Positions 50,032 through 59,181 of a stretch of DNA of 64,000 nt are shown in pieces. Numbering within the stretch: the stretch's first letter is position 1; each line of letters begins with the position of its first letter. The DNA lies in contig NZ_JAFCJS010000013.1 in the NCBI RefSeq assembly GCF_018130825.1, positions 1 to 64,000 of the forward strand. Direction: 5' to 3'. This DNA is from Bradyrhizobium liaoningense (GTDB taxonomy: Bacteria > Pseudomonadota > Alphaproteobacteria > Rhizobiales > Xanthobacteraceae). A program made the position numbers and the translations under genes. Under the pieces are notes generated by a model. The model had not been told where the DNA came from. It saw only the letters and a list, made by a program, of their open reading frames with translations, and ran no database searches.

Positions 50032-51240
50032 TCAGTGGCGGCCCCATGGTCCCATCGGATTGCCTGCCGGGGCGCCTGAGGGGTGTGGTGCGGGAACGGG
50101 CGGCGGATTGGCCGGACCGGCTGCATCGCCCCATGGCCCCTGCGACAGCGGCGGCGGGGTATCCTGCGTCTCCGGCCGTTCCGTCTCGCCCTGATCCGTC
50201 TCCTCAGTGGGGTCCGGCAGCGGACCGGGGTCACGGCCGCCGGCGAATTTGACGAGGGCATCGACGCGGGACTGCACGGAAGGGTGGGTGGCGAACAGGT
50301 CGGCAAAGCCCTCGCGCGGATTGTCGACGCAGAGCTCCATCACCGCTGAGGTCGCGCCCGGCAGTTCGCCGCGATTCTCGATCTTGCGCAGCGCCGAGAT
50401 CATGGCATCCGGATCCTTCGTCAACTCGACCGAGCCGGCGTCGGCGAGATATTCGCGCGAGCGCGACAATGCGAGCTTCACCACCTGGGACATCAGCCAG
50501 GCCACCACGATCAGCACGACCGCGATGATGATGACGATCACCGCACCGCCGCCCGAGCTCTTGCTGTCGCTGCTCGAGGAGGACGAGCGCGACGACGAGG
50601 AGGAGCCCGAGGACCACGAGCCGCCGGAGTTCCAGCTCAAATTCGTGAACAGGCGGAAGAACAATTCGCCGAAGAAGCCGACCACGCCGGCGATGATGAC
50701 AGCGACCACCATCAGCTGCACGTCGCCGTTCCTGATGTGGGTCAGCTCGTGGCCCAGCACCGCCTCGATCTCCTTGTCGTTCAGCGCGTTGAGGAGGCCG
50801 GTGGTGACGGTGACCGAATATTGCCGCGGGTTGAGGCCAGTCGCGAACGCGTTCAGCGCCGGGCTCTCCATGATCTTCAGCTTCGGCATGGTGATGCCGC
50901 GCGAGATGCAGAGGTTTTCGAGCAGGTTGTAGAGGCGCGGCTCTTCCTGCCGGGTGACGTCGTGGCCGCCGGTCACCGCGTCGATCATCGACTGATGGAA
51001 GAAATAGGCGATCACGACCCAGAGCGCCGTCACGACCGTCGCGACGGGCGCAGCGACGATCAGATCATGGAAGGCATGGCTCAGGTAGAAGGCGACGGTC
51101 CGGTTGCTGTCGATGAGAACTTCGGCGACCAGCGCGCCGGCATAGACCAGCACGTAGACCAGCGCGAACAGACCGCCGAGCAGCAGCATCGAACGAAACT
51201 TGTTCGAGGCGATGTGCGTGTAGAGACCATACGCGGCCAT
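50032..51240 (-). CDS. M48-family membrane metalloprotease (HtpX-like)
   Basis: 402 residues. Two N-terminal helices (about 18-38 and 50-78), the zinc motif AVLGHELTHIRNGD near residue 165, further helices (about 180-198 and 235-262), a Ser-rich stretch between them (SSGSSSSSRSSSSSSDSKSS) and a Pro-rich tail. It acts as an inner-membrane protease, probably in quality control. It lies downstream of lemA on the same strand, an association seen widely between LemA and M48 proteins. Confidence 0.9.
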   Translation of the reverse strand: MAAYGLYTHIASNKFRSMLLLGGLFALVYVLVYAGALVAEVLIDSNRTVAFYLSHAFHDLIVAAPVATVVTALWVVIAYFFHQSMIDAVTGGHDVTRQEEPRLYNLLENLCISRGITMPKLKIMESPALNAFATGLNPRQYSVTVTTGLLNALNDKEIEAVLGHELTHIRNGDVQLMVVAVIIAGVVGFFGELFFRLFTNLSWNSGGSWSSGSSSSSRSSSSSSDSKSSGGGAVIVIIIAVVLIVVAWLMSQVVKLALSRSREYLADAGSVELTKDPDAMISALRKIENRGELPGATSAVMELCVDNPREGFADLFATHPSVQSRVDALVKFAGGRDPGPLPDPTEETDQGETERPETQDTPPPLSQGPWGDAAGPANPPPVPAPHPSGAPAGNPMGPWGRH

Positions 51241-51260
51241 GACTGCTTCCGTTAGCTTCT

Positions 51261-51359
51261 GTCATTCCGAGGCACGCCAACGGCGTGAACCCGGAATCCA
51301 GAGCTTAGTGTCGCGGTCGAGGTTCCGGGTTCGCGTCTTCGACGCGCTCCGGAACGACG
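51261..51359. repeat. Dispersed palindromic repeat, CATTCCGGGGCG family, copy 4
   Basis: More diverged copy: GTCATTCCGAGGCACGCC at one end and GCGCTCCGGAACGAC at the other, with inner CCCGGAATCC / GGTTCCGGG arms. It lies inside the lemA-M48 pair. Confidence 0.78.
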
Positions 51360-51380
51360 AAGGTGAGGGTCATGCAGCAA

Positions 51381-51941
51381 TCAGAACTTCACCTGAGGCG
51401 CCGCCTCGACCTCGGTGCGGCTGGCGCCGAGATCGAAGAAGTCCTTCCTGGTGAAGCCGAACATGCCGGCGAACAGCGCGGCGGGCATCTGCTGGATGCC
51501 GGTGTTGTATTCCTGGACCGCGTTGTTGAAGAAACGGCGGCTCGCCGCGATCTTGTTTTCGAGGTCCGACAGCTCGCTCGCGAGTTGCTGGAAATTGGCG
51601 TTGGCCTTGAGGTCCGGATAGGCCTCCGACAGCGCGATCAGCCGGCCGAGCGCGCCGGAGAGCTGGGTCTCGGCGGCGGACACCTGCGCCGGGCCCTGCG
51701 CCGACATCGCCGAATTGCGCGCCTTGATGACGTCGTCGAGCGTGCCGCGCTCATGCGAGGCATAGCCCTTCACCGTCTCGACCAGGTTCGGGACCAGGTC
51801 GTGGCGCTGCTTGAGCTGCACGTCGATATCGGCAAAGGCCTGGCCGACGCGCTGGCTCAGCGCCACCAGGCGGTTGTAGGCACTGAAGGCCAGGAACACG
51901 AGGACGACGATGACGCCGAGAACGATCCAGCCGGTCGACAT
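51381..51941 (-). CDS. lemA: LemA family protein
   Basis: 186 residues. One N-terminal helix (about 3-22), then VALSQRVGQAFADIDVQLKQ and RHDLVPNLVETVKGYASHE, the LemA signature, in a long helical-bundle domain that would face the periplasm. Function is not settled; it commonly pairs with M48 proteases, here the next gene. AGGAG precedes the ATG. Confidence 0.93.
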   Translation of the reverse strand: MSTGWIVLGVIVVLVFLAFSAYNRLVALSQRVGQAFADIDVQLKQRHDLVPNLVETVKGYASHERGTLDDVIKARNSAMSAQGPAQVSAAETQLSGALGRLIALSEAYPDLKANANFQQLASELSDLENKIAASRRFFNNAVQEYNTGIQQMPAALFAGMFGFTRKDFFDLGASRTEVEAAPQVKF

Positions 51942-52111
51942 GGAGAACTCCTGAAGAGGGAAAGAAGGCGGGCGCTAGGGTAGACCAAATTGGCACAGGG
52001 CGAGAGCCCCGGCGCGGAGGGGAGGTAAGACTTGGTCGGATCAGGAACCGTCCGAGTTCAAGGCAAAAGCGCGGATCGGGGTTAACTTTCGGCAATGGCG
52101 GTGGCTGCCGG

Positions 52112-52618
52112 TTACGCCACGGTATCGAACCTGGGGATGCCGGTGGCACGCACCAGATGCGATACGGCGAGACTGACATCGCGAAGCGTCCCGTTTGGTA
52201 GGGGAATGGAATATTTCCCACCTTGCTTCAGTTCGACATAGGCACCGTAACTGGCTCCGCCGTCGTTGCGGTATTCCATCGTTCCAACTCGGATGCATTC
52301 GTCGAGCGGACAATCGAAAACGATCGTGTTCGGGCGGCCAAGCAGGCTTTGCGCAATCGTCAACTTTTGACCGGTGAGATCGAACTCCACTGTCCAGCGT
52401 CGCATGACCGTCAGAAGCAGAGAGATCGCGAGCACGACGAGGGCGATGAGAAGCCCAGCCGCGCCTGCAGGCGTCACGACCGTTCCGGTCGCGCCATTTG
52501 CGAAAACCAACATTAAGCCGAGGGCAATGACGGTCCCGCCGATGGCTGCGCCCAAACTGGGTTTGGACGAAACGTAGGTGAGCTTTCCGTCCAGGACGGT
52601 TGGATGAGGTTCGACCAT
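52112..52618 (-). CDS. Hypothetical membrane protein with two helices
   Basis: 168 residues from the ATG at 52618 (the open frame runs 71 codons further into the Rsm22 gene). Two helices (about 25-45 and 51-70) are followed by a soluble domain of about 95 residues (WTVEFDLTGQKLTIAQSLLG), resembling the PH-like or DUF-type C-terminus of small membrane proteins. Not recognised. Lower GC than its neighbours. It lies 82 bp downstream of the Rsm22 stop. Confidence 0.7.
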   Translation of the reverse strand: MVEPHPTVLDGKLTYVSSKPSLGAAIGGTVIALGLMLVFANGATGTVVTPAGAAGLLIALVVLAISLLLTVMRRWTVEFDLTGQKLTIAQSLLGRPNTIVFDCPLDECIRVGTMEYRNDGGASYGAYVELKQGGKYSIPLPNGTLRDVSLAVSHLVRATGIPRFDTVA

Positions 52619-52700
52619 TGTGCGGTGATCCGACCGAAGTGCGGCCCATGATTGGTAATCGACAAGAGTTGTAGCCGGCGCCAGTCTCAATCTTTGATAC

Positions 52701-53669
52701 TTAGTCCGCCGTATCTCCCCAGCGCCAGCGACGGGCGCTCGCGTAGGCGGCCTTGTCGCGGCGCGGGATCTTCGCCAGCACGACCCCGTCCTCGGTGCAG
52801 AGCTTGGCCGTGATCTCGGCCTTGCCGACATCCGGCGGCGCCAGCACGCGCGCGGCGCGGGCCGCTGGCGGCGTGCGGGTCAGGGCGACGTAGATGAAGC
52901 GCTCGTCCTCGAACGGCACCTCGGCGCCCTTGATCTGGCGATGCGCCTGCGAGCGGGGCAGGCGCTGGGAGAAATGGCACCAGTCGGGCGCGGTGAGCGG
53001 GCAGGGCTTTTCGTGCGGGCAGGGGGCGGCGATGTAGGCACCAGCTGCGATCAGCTGCTGGCGCAGCGCGAGGATGCGGGCATAGCCGGCGGGCGTGCCG
53101 GGCTCGATCACGACCAGCGCGTGGCTGGCTTTCGCCCACATCGCCTCTGTCAGCGCGCGCTGGTCGTCTTCGTTGAGCTCGCCGATGATGTAGCTGGCAA
53201 TCACGAGATCGGCTTGCGAGACCTCGGCGAGGTTGCCGCCGGCATCGCCCGGCAGATAGCGGCACTCCGCGAGGCGCGTGCTGTCGCGCGCCAGCTCGAG
53301 CGCGAGCCGGCTCAGGGTGGCGTTGGCGTCGAGCAGCGTAAAATCCTGCAGCGATGGAAAGGCTTCCGCGGCGGCCCAGCTCGCGGTGCCCGGGCCTGCG
53401 CCGACGTCGAGCAGCGTTTCAGGCGCAAGGCTTGGTGCGATCTCGGTCAGGGCATTCAGGCTCGCGGCCACGGCCGCGTAGGTCGCCGGCATGCGCGCCA
53501 ATGCATAGGCGAGAGCATCGGCCTCCGACTTGATCGTGCCGGAGCCGCCGCCGGCGCGGTAGGTGGTCGAGATCTTCTGCGACCGCTGTGCGGCGTCGGT
53601 GCGGGAAAAGCCCTGGAGCTTGCCGTCGAGGGCGGCTTTCAATTCGGCGGGGAGGGTGGGGGAGATCAT
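52701..53669 (-). CDS. Rsm22 family methyltransferase-like protein
   Basis: 322 residues. A SAM-binding motif (LLDVGAGPGTASWAAAEAF) and a class I methyltransferase fold with VIASYIIGEL. The C-terminal CPHEKPCPLTAPDWCHF cluster of Cys is typical of Rsm22, known from mitochondria and Fe-S binding. It is linked to small ribosomal subunit assembly. The ATG at 53669 is preferred over a TTG two codons earlier. Confidence 0.9.
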   Translation of the reverse strand: MISPTLPAELKAALDGKLQGFSRTDAAQRSQKISTTYRAGGGSGTIKSEADALAYALARMPATYAAVAASLNALTEIAPSLAPETLLDVGAGPGTASWAAAEAFPSLQDFTLLDANATLSRLALELARDSTRLAECRYLPGDAGGNLAEVSQADLVIASYIIGELNEDDQRALTEAMWAKASHALVVIEPGTPAGYARILALRQQLIAAGAYIAAPCPHEKPCPLTAPDWCHFSQRLPRSQAHRQIKGAEVPFEDERFIYVALTRTPPAARAARVLAPPDVGKAEITAKLCTEDGVVLAKIPRRDKAAYASARRWRWGDTAD

Positions 53670-53682
53670 CGACAACCTCGCG

Positions 53683-53774
53683 TCATTCCGGGGCGCGCGG
53701 AGCGCGAACCCGGAATCCAGAGATTGTAGCGCGAGATTCCGGGTTCGATGCTGCGCATCGCCCCGGAATGACGG
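53683..53774. repeat. Dispersed palindromic repeat, CATTCCGGGGCG family, copy 5
   Basis: Ends GTCATTCCGGGGCGCGCG and GCATCGCCCCGGAATGAC with inner CCCGGAATC / GATTCCGGG arms. It lies between the Rsm22 gene and the smc 3' end. Confidence 0.9.
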
Positions 53775-53783
53775 TCAATCTTC

Positions 53784-56700
53784 TCAAGCCACGTTCTGGT
53801 CGAGAATGTCCACGGCCTCGGCCAGGCTCACCGACACCAGCTGCGAGACGCCGCGCTCGGCCATGGTGACGCCGAACAGCCGGTTCATCCGCGCCATCGT
53901 GATCGGGTTGTGGGTGATGATGATGAAGCGCGTGTCGGTCGAGCCGGTCATCTCGTGCAGCAGGTTGCAGTACCGCTCGACGTTGTGGTCGTCGAGCGGC
54001 GCGTCGACTTCGTCCAGCACGCAGATCGGCGAAGGGTTGGTCAAGAACACCGCGAAGATCAGTGCCATCGCGGTCAGTGCCTGCTCGCCGCCCGAGAGCA
54101 GCGACAGCGTCTGCGGCTTCTTGCCCGGGGGCTTGGCGATGATCTCGAGACCGGCTTCGAGCGGGTCGTCGCTCTCGATCAGGTGCAGTGCGGCCTCTCC
54201 GCCGCCGAACAGCTCGACGAACAGGCGCTTGAAGTGGTTGTTGACGACCTCGAACGAGGTCAGCAGCCGCTCGCGCGCCTCCTTGTTGAGGCTCTGGATG
54301 CCCTGGCGCAGCCGCTTGATGGCTTCGACCAGGTCGTCGCGCTCGGTGACCAGACCCGTGTGCTGGGTCTCGACCTCGCGCAGCTCTTCCTCGGCGCGTA
54401 GGTTGACCGCGCCGAGGCGCTCGCGGTCGCGGCGCATCTTTTCGAGGTCTTCCTCGATGTCGTGCAGCGGCGGCAGCTCCGCGCCGGGCTCGATCTCGGC
54501 GAGGCCGGCAACGGCCTGCGGCTCGACCTCGAGCATGTCGCGGATCTCGCGCTCGATGTCCTCCAGCCGGCGGCGGGCGCCTTCCATGCGCTCCTCGGCG
54601 CGGGCGGTGGCCTCGCGCGAGCTGGACAGCGCCTCGAGCGTCAGCTTGGCGACGCGATCGGTTTCGGCCATCGCGGTCTCCGCGGTGGCGAGCGCGTCGG
54701 CGGCCATGCGGCGGTCGTTCTCGGCGTATTCGATCTCGGTGATCAGCGCGCTGCGCTTCTCGGCGAACACCTGCGGCGCGTTTTCGAGATCGCTGCGCTC
54801 GATCGTGAGTTCGGCGATACGGGCCTGAATGGTGTCGATGTGGGAGGCCGCGCTCTCCTTGCGGTTCGCCCACTCGGTGCGCTCGGCGAGGATCGCCTGC
54901 ACGCGGCGGTCGGCAAGCTCGGCCTCGCGCGCCAGCGCCTGCGCCTCGGCGCGGACCTGCGCGGCCATGCGGCGATGAGCTTCGATGTCGCTGCGGACGG
55001 CGGCGAGACGGGTCTCGGTGTCCTCGCTCGACGGCAGCTCGCTGATGCCGGCCTCGGCGTATTCGTAGGCGGCTTCAGCCTCGGCGCGGTCGGCGGCGAG
55101 ACGGCTGTGCGCTTCCGACAGCGTCGCTTTGCGGGCGGCGTGGCGGCTGATCTCGCGCTCGGCGGTAGCATGACGCTCGCGCGCGACGTTGAGCTCGCGC
55201 TGTGCGGCGCGCCAGGCTTCGCGGCTGGCACCTTCGGTGCTGGCCGCCATCTGCAGCTCGGACTCGGCATTCTCCAGCGCCTGGCGCTTGATCTGCGCGT
55301 CGATGCGGGCCTGCTCCAGCTCGTTCTCGATGTCGACGAGACGGGCGCGCTCGGCAAGCCGGCGGGCGGCGCCGGTCGGAGCGTGGGCGGCGGCGACAAA
55401 ACCGTCCCAGCGCCAGACGTCGCCCTCGGGCGAAACCAGCCGCTGGCCGGTCTTGAGCTGCGAGACAAGCTCGGCGCCGCGCTCGCGCGGCACCACGCCG
55501 ATCTGCGCCAGACGGCGGGCCAGCTCGGCCGGGGCCTGCACATGGTTGGAGAGCGGAACGGCGCCTTCGGGCAGCTCCGGATCGCCCTCGGTGTGTCCGA
55601 CATTGGTCCAGCGCATCGGCGCCGACGGATCGATCGGCGCGTCGAGGTCGTCGCCCAGCGCAGCGCCGATCGCTTTTTCAAAACCCTTGTCGACGGTGAT
55701 GCCGTCGATGATCGGCGGCCACAGATTCTTGGTCTCGCCGTTGACGATCTTGGAGATCGTGCGCGCCTCGGTCTCCAGGCGCTGCACGCGCTTGTCGGCT
55801 TCGTTCAGCGGCGAGCGCGAGGATTCCAGCGTCTGGCGTGCGGCGACATGCGCGGCTTCGCTGGCCTGCGCCGCGGCTTCCGAGGCCGCCAGCGTCTGCT
55901 CCGCGGTCTCGACCAGAGCGGTCAGCTCGTCGAGATCGCCGAAGCCGCCGGTCGCCTCGGTGAGCTTCTGCTCTTCGGCGGTGACGTTCGCGATCTCCTG
56001 GTCGAGCCGGGCGAGCTTGTCGCGATGGGTGCGGACATTGGCTTCGAGCTGGTTGCGCTTGGCGGTGAGGTCTGCGAGCGCGGTGGTGAGCTCGGCGAAT
56101 TGCTGCTCGGTCTCGGTCAGCACCGCCTCGGCTTCGCCGACACGCTCGTCGACGCCGGAGCGCTTCTCGACGCGCGACTTGATCTCTTCCTTCAGCTCGG
56201 CGTCTTCGGTGTCGAGCCGCTGCAGCGCGACGTCGGCGTCCATGGTTTGTTGCTGAGCACGGGAAATGTCGCCTTCGAACTGGGCGAGGCGGCGTTCGAG
56301 CTCGGCGACGCGCTCCTTGGCGCGCTCTTCCTCGCGGTCGAGCAATTCGCGGGCATTGGTTAGGCGCTGGAGGCCGGCGGCGGCGCGCGCTTCGGCATCG
56401 CGCAGCGCCGGCATTTCGGCGGCGCGGATCGCCTGGATGCGGGCGGCTTCGGCCTGGTGCTGGGTGCGCTCGGCCATCTCGCGGACGGCGAGATCGTGGG
56501 TCTGGCCGGATTCGTTGACGTCGGCATGGGCGCCGATCCAGCGCAGGTGGAACAGCGTGGCTTCGGCCTTGCGCACCTTGGCCGCGACCTCGCGGTAGCG
56601 CACGGCCTGGCGGGCCTGCTTCTTCAGGCCTTCCATCTGGCCGGAGAGCTGGCCGATCACGTCCTCGACGCGGGTGAGGTTGGTTTCGGCCGCCTTCAGC

Positions 56701-57248
56701 CGCAGCTCGGCCTCGTGGCGGCGGGCGTGCAGGCCGGCGACGCCGGCGGCATCTTCCAGCACGCGGCGGCGCTGCTCGGGCTTGGCCTGGATGATCTCGC
56801 CGATCTTGCCCTGGTGGACGAGGGCGGGCGAGCGCGCGCCGGTGGCGGCGTCGGCGAACAGGATCTGCACGTCGCGGGCACGCACGTCGCGGCCATTGAT
56901 GCGGTAGACCGAGCCGGCCTCGCGCTCGATGCGGCGGGAGATTTCAAGAAGCTGGCTGTCGTTCATCGCCGCCGGTGCGGTGCGATCGGCATTGTCGATC
57001 GTCATCGTCACTTCGGCGTGGTTGCGTGCCGGACGGTTGCCGGAGCCGGCGAAGATCACCGCGTCCATGTCGGCGGCGCGCAGCGACTTGTACGAGGTCT
57101 CGCCCATCGCCCAGCGCAGCGCTTCGACGAGATTCGACTTGCCGCAGCCATTGGGTCCAACGACGCCGGTCAGGCCGGGCTCGATGACGAAGTCCGTGGG
57201 CTCAACGAAAGACTTGAAGCCGTGAAGTCGCAGGCGGGTGATTTTCAT
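53784..57248 (-). CDS. smc: Chromosome segregation SMC protein
   Basis: 1154 residues. Walker A VVGPNGCGKSNLVEAL near 35; long coiled coils at about 170-500 and 650-1000; hinge near 510-640; C-terminal ABC signature LLSGGEQALTAMALI with Walker B ICVLDEVDAPLDD. It compacts and resolves the chromosome with ScpA/ScpB (not in window). The ATG at 57248 begins KITRLRLHGFKSF, the usual SMC start; a GTG two codons earlier is the alternative. Confidence 0.98.
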   Translation of the reverse strand: MKITRLRLHGFKSFVEPTDFVIEPGLTGVVGPNGCGKSNLVEALRWAMGETSYKSLRAADMDAVIFAGSGNRPARNHAEVTMTIDNADRTAPAAMNDSQLLEISRRIEREAGSVYRINGRDVRARDVQILFADAATGARSPALVHQGKIGEIIQAKPEQRRRVLEDAAGVAGLHARRHEAELRLKAAETNLTRVEDVIGQLSGQMEGLKKQARQAVRYREVAAKVRKAEATLFHLRWIGAHADVNESGQTHDLAVREMAERTQHQAEAARIQAIRAAEMPALRDAEARAAAGLQRLTNARELLDREEERAKERVAELERRLAQFEGDISRAQQQTMDADVALQRLDTEDAELKEEIKSRVEKRSGVDERVGEAEAVLTETEQQFAELTTALADLTAKRNQLEANVRTHRDKLARLDQEIANVTAEEQKLTEATGGFGDLDELTALVETAEQTLAASEAAAQASEAAHVAARQTLESSRSPLNEADKRVQRLETEARTISKIVNGETKNLWPPIIDGITVDKGFEKAIGAALGDDLDAPIDPSAPMRWTNVGHTEGDPELPEGAVPLSNHVQAPAELARRLAQIGVVPRERGAELVSQLKTGQRLVSPEGDVWRWDGFVAAAHAPTGAARRLAERARLVDIENELEQARIDAQIKRQALENAESELQMAASTEGASREAWRAAQRELNVARERHATAEREISRHAARKATLSEAHSRLAADRAEAEAAYEYAEAGISELPSSEDTETRLAAVRSDIEAHRRMAAQVRAEAQALAREAELADRRVQAILAERTEWANRKESAASHIDTIQARIAELTIERSDLENAPQVFAEKRSALITEIEYAENDRRMAADALATAETAMAETDRVAKLTLEALSSSREATARAEERMEGARRRLEDIEREIRDMLEVEPQAVAGLAEIEPGAELPPLHDIEEDLEKMRRDRERLGAVNLRAEEELREVETQHTGLVTERDDLVEAIKRLRQGIQSLNKEARERLLTSFEVVNNHFKRLFVELFGGGEAALHLIESDDPLEAGLEIIAKPPGKKPQTLSLLSGGEQALTAMALIFAVFLTNPSPICVLDEVDAPLDDHNVERYCNLLHEMTGSTDTRFIIITHNPITMARMNRLFGVTMAERGVSQLVSVSLAEAVDILDQNVA

Positions 57249-57466
57249 AAGCACGCATCTCTGTTGGCAGGCGCGAATCCCCCTGCCGGGACACTACCAT
57301 GGAAGGCAATGTCACTATCCGGGGCGAGTCGCGCGAAGCGCCTCATGCGGCTGGACAATGGCCGCGGTGCGCCGCGAGGGCAACCGGCGAAAGCCGCTTT
57401 TCCCAAGGGATTTATGCCGGGAAAGATACGGCTTTCGAGATGCGAATCAGGATCTTGACGAGCGAA

Positions 57467-58123
57467 TCAGCTCTTCAGCAGCGGGTTGATCTTCTTGGCG
57501 AACTCCTCGAACGAGGCCTCGCCCTTGATCTTCTCGCCGTTGATGAAGAAGGTCGGCGTCGAATCCACCTTCAACACGTCGCTGGCATATTTCTGGTCGG
57601 CGGCGATCTTGTCGAGCAGCGCCTGGTCCTTCAGGCAGGCCTCGACCTGCTGCTGGGTGAGGCCGGCCTGCTTGCCGATCCGCGTCAGGGTCTCGGTGGT
57701 GTTCTTCAACACCCAGTCGCTCTGCTGGCGGAACAGCATGTCGGTGACGGCGAAGTATTTCGGCGCATCGTCCTTGGCGATGCAGCGCGACAGCATCGAG
57801 CCGGCTGCCGCTTTGATGTCGAGCGGGAACTCGCGGAAGATGTAACGCACCTTGCCGGTGTCGATGTATTCCGACTTGATCTTGGGGAACACCTGCTCGT
57901 TGAAGGCGGCGCAGTGCGGGCAGGTCATCGAGGCGTATTCGGTGATGGTGACGGCGGCGTCCTTCGGGCCGAGCGCCATGTCGGGCAGCGACACGGGCTT
58001 CGCCACATCGGCGGCAGACTGCGCCATGGCTTCCGAGATGAACCGCAGCGGCGAGAGCCCGGCGACCGCGGCAAGCCCGGTCAGCGACAGCATCGTGGTG
58101 AAGGCGCGGCGGGTAATGATCAA
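57467..58123 (-). CDS. DsbA-family periplasmic thiol oxidoreductase
   Basis: 218 residues from a TTG at 58123, which has GGGAG at good spacing. The frame also allows a TTG 11 codons earlier. A Tat-like or Sec signal (TRRAFTTMLSLTGLA) ends near residue 34. The thioredoxin fold carries CPHC in EYASMTCPHCAAFNEQ; the cis-Pro site is in VDSTPTFFINGE. It probably introduces or shuffles disulfides in the periplasm. It lies after the DciA-like gene and before smc on the same strand. Confidence 0.93.
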   Translation of the reverse strand: MIITRRAFTTMLSLTGLAAVAGLSPLRFISEAMAQSAADVAKPVSLPDMALGPKDAAVTITEYASMTCPHCAAFNEQVFPKIKSEYIDTGKVRYIFREFPLDIKAAAGSMLSRCIAKDDAPKYFAVTDMLFRQQSDWVLKNTTETLTRIGKQAGLTQQQVEACLKDQALLDKIAADQKYASDVLKVDSTPTFFINGEKIKGEASFEEFAKKINPLLKS

Positions 58124-58263
58124 GGTCGGCTCCCGAATTGGCAAGATGTCGCCCAAGGGATCGGGTCAAGGTTCCCGCCCGGGCGGCCTGTCGCTAGCTT
58201 GAAACGTCGCCTGAGGCAATGGCGGGCCGCAAGCACGGGTCCAGATTGCCCGCGAAATGAGGC

Positions 58264-58761
58264 TCAATTTCGCTTGATGGCGGCCCCGAGCCGCGCCAGC
58301 GCGGTCTTCAATTGTTCATCTTCGATGTCGGTCAGGCTCTCCGCCACCTTGGCGACCGCCTTGGGGTCCGGTGGGCTGGGCCGCTTCCGGGCCCTTGGCC
58401 GCGACAGGGGGGCCTGGCGGAAGGCCAGCTTGCCGACGGCGCTCCAGCCGAAGAAGCGGTTGACCCGTTCCAGGATCACGTCCGCGGAATGCTGGATCTC
58501 CAGCGCCATCGGCCCCTCGACCCGCAGCACCAGCGTCGCCGGCTCCTGCGGCTGGCCCTCGACCGGCCGTGGCCATTGCATCTTGAGCGGCTCGGCATGG
58601 GCCGCGATCTCGGGCCCCGCGATCTGCGCCCACCGCGTCACCAGCTCGCGCGCGGCAAAGCCCTGCTTGGCATAGGCCTCGGCAAAGACGTCGTTGAGCA
58701 GGATCCCGAGCGGTTTTGCGCTGATGGGACCGGGCTTGAAGATGGGACCGGATTTGGACAT
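58264..58761 (-). CDS. DciA-like DUF721 protein
   Basis: 165 residues. The DUF721 core is visible at about 30-120 (LVTRWAQIAGPEIAAHAEPL, then LVLRVEGPMALEIQHSADVI), with a Pro/Arg-rich extension. DciA proteins help load the replicative helicase DnaB in bacteria without DnaC. Alphaproteobacterial members are less studied, so the role is inferred. It lies upstream of the DsbA-like gene and just downstream of the HigA gene. Confidence 0.85.
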   Translation of the reverse strand: MSKSGPIFKPGPISAKPLGILLNDVFAEAYAKQGFAARELVTRWAQIAGPEIAAHAEPLKMQWPRPVEGQPQEPATLVLRVEGPMALEIQHSADVILERVNRFFGWSAVGKLAFRQAPLSRPRARKRPSPPDPKAVAKVAESLTDIEDEQLKTALARLGAAIKRN

Positions 58762-58773
58762 GGGCGGTGTCCG

Positions 58774-59097
58774 CTAGGCCGCCGCGCGAGGCCGGATGGC
58801 CTTGAGGTCGCGATCAATCTCACGCCGTCGCTGCATCAGATCGTAGTCCATCTGGAGCCCCAGGAAAAAGCCCTCCGACAGACCAAAATAGCGGGCGAGC
58901 CGCAGGTCGGTATCGGCGGTGATGTCGCGTTTGCCCAGGACGATCTCGTTGATCCGTCGCGGCGGCACACGCACGGCCCGCGCCAGCGCGTTCTGGCTGA
59001 GCTCCATCGGCTTCAAGAACTCCTCCAGCAGGATCTCGCCGGGATGGGGATTGCGGAGGAGCCCGTTCCTAGTCGTGGTAGTCGACGATTTCGACAT
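58774..59097 (-). CDS. higA: HigA-family antitoxin-like protein, no visible toxin
   Basis: 107 residues. XRE-type helix-turn-helix with the HigA family start (HPGEILLEEFLKPMELSQ), then VPPRRINEIVLGKRDITADT and LARYFGLSEGFFLGLQMDYD. HigA usually follows a higB toxin gene; none is seen upstream, where mutY starts 85 bp away in the other direction. It may be an orphan regulator. The inverted repeat at 59107-59123 could be its own operator. Confidence 0.85.
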   Translation of the reverse strand: MSKSSTTTTRNGLLRNPHPGEILLEEFLKPMELSQNALARAVRVPPRRINEIVLGKRDITADTDLRLARYFGLSEGFFLGLQMDYDLMQRRREIDRDLKAIRPRAAA

Positions 59098-59106
59098 CTC
59101 TCGGTC

Positions 59107-59123
59107 ATAACGCAAGACGTTAT
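59107..59123. promoter_or_regulatory. Candidate HigA operator ATAACG-N5-CGTTAT
   Basis: Perfect 6-bp inverted repeat with a 5-bp centre, 10-26 bp upstream of the higA ATG and within the 84-bp gap to the divergent mutY. Autoregulation through such sites is usual for HigA; here it is inferred. Confidence 0.5.
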
Positions 59124-59181
59124 AGTGCGCAACGGTTCGGTCCCGCTGGCCACGCGCGAAATCCTCCTCTAGTAAAAGCGC

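Noticed and set aside
58774..59097. Complete HigBA toxin-antitoxin module
   Set aside because: No higB-like frame on either side; only the antitoxin homologue is present.
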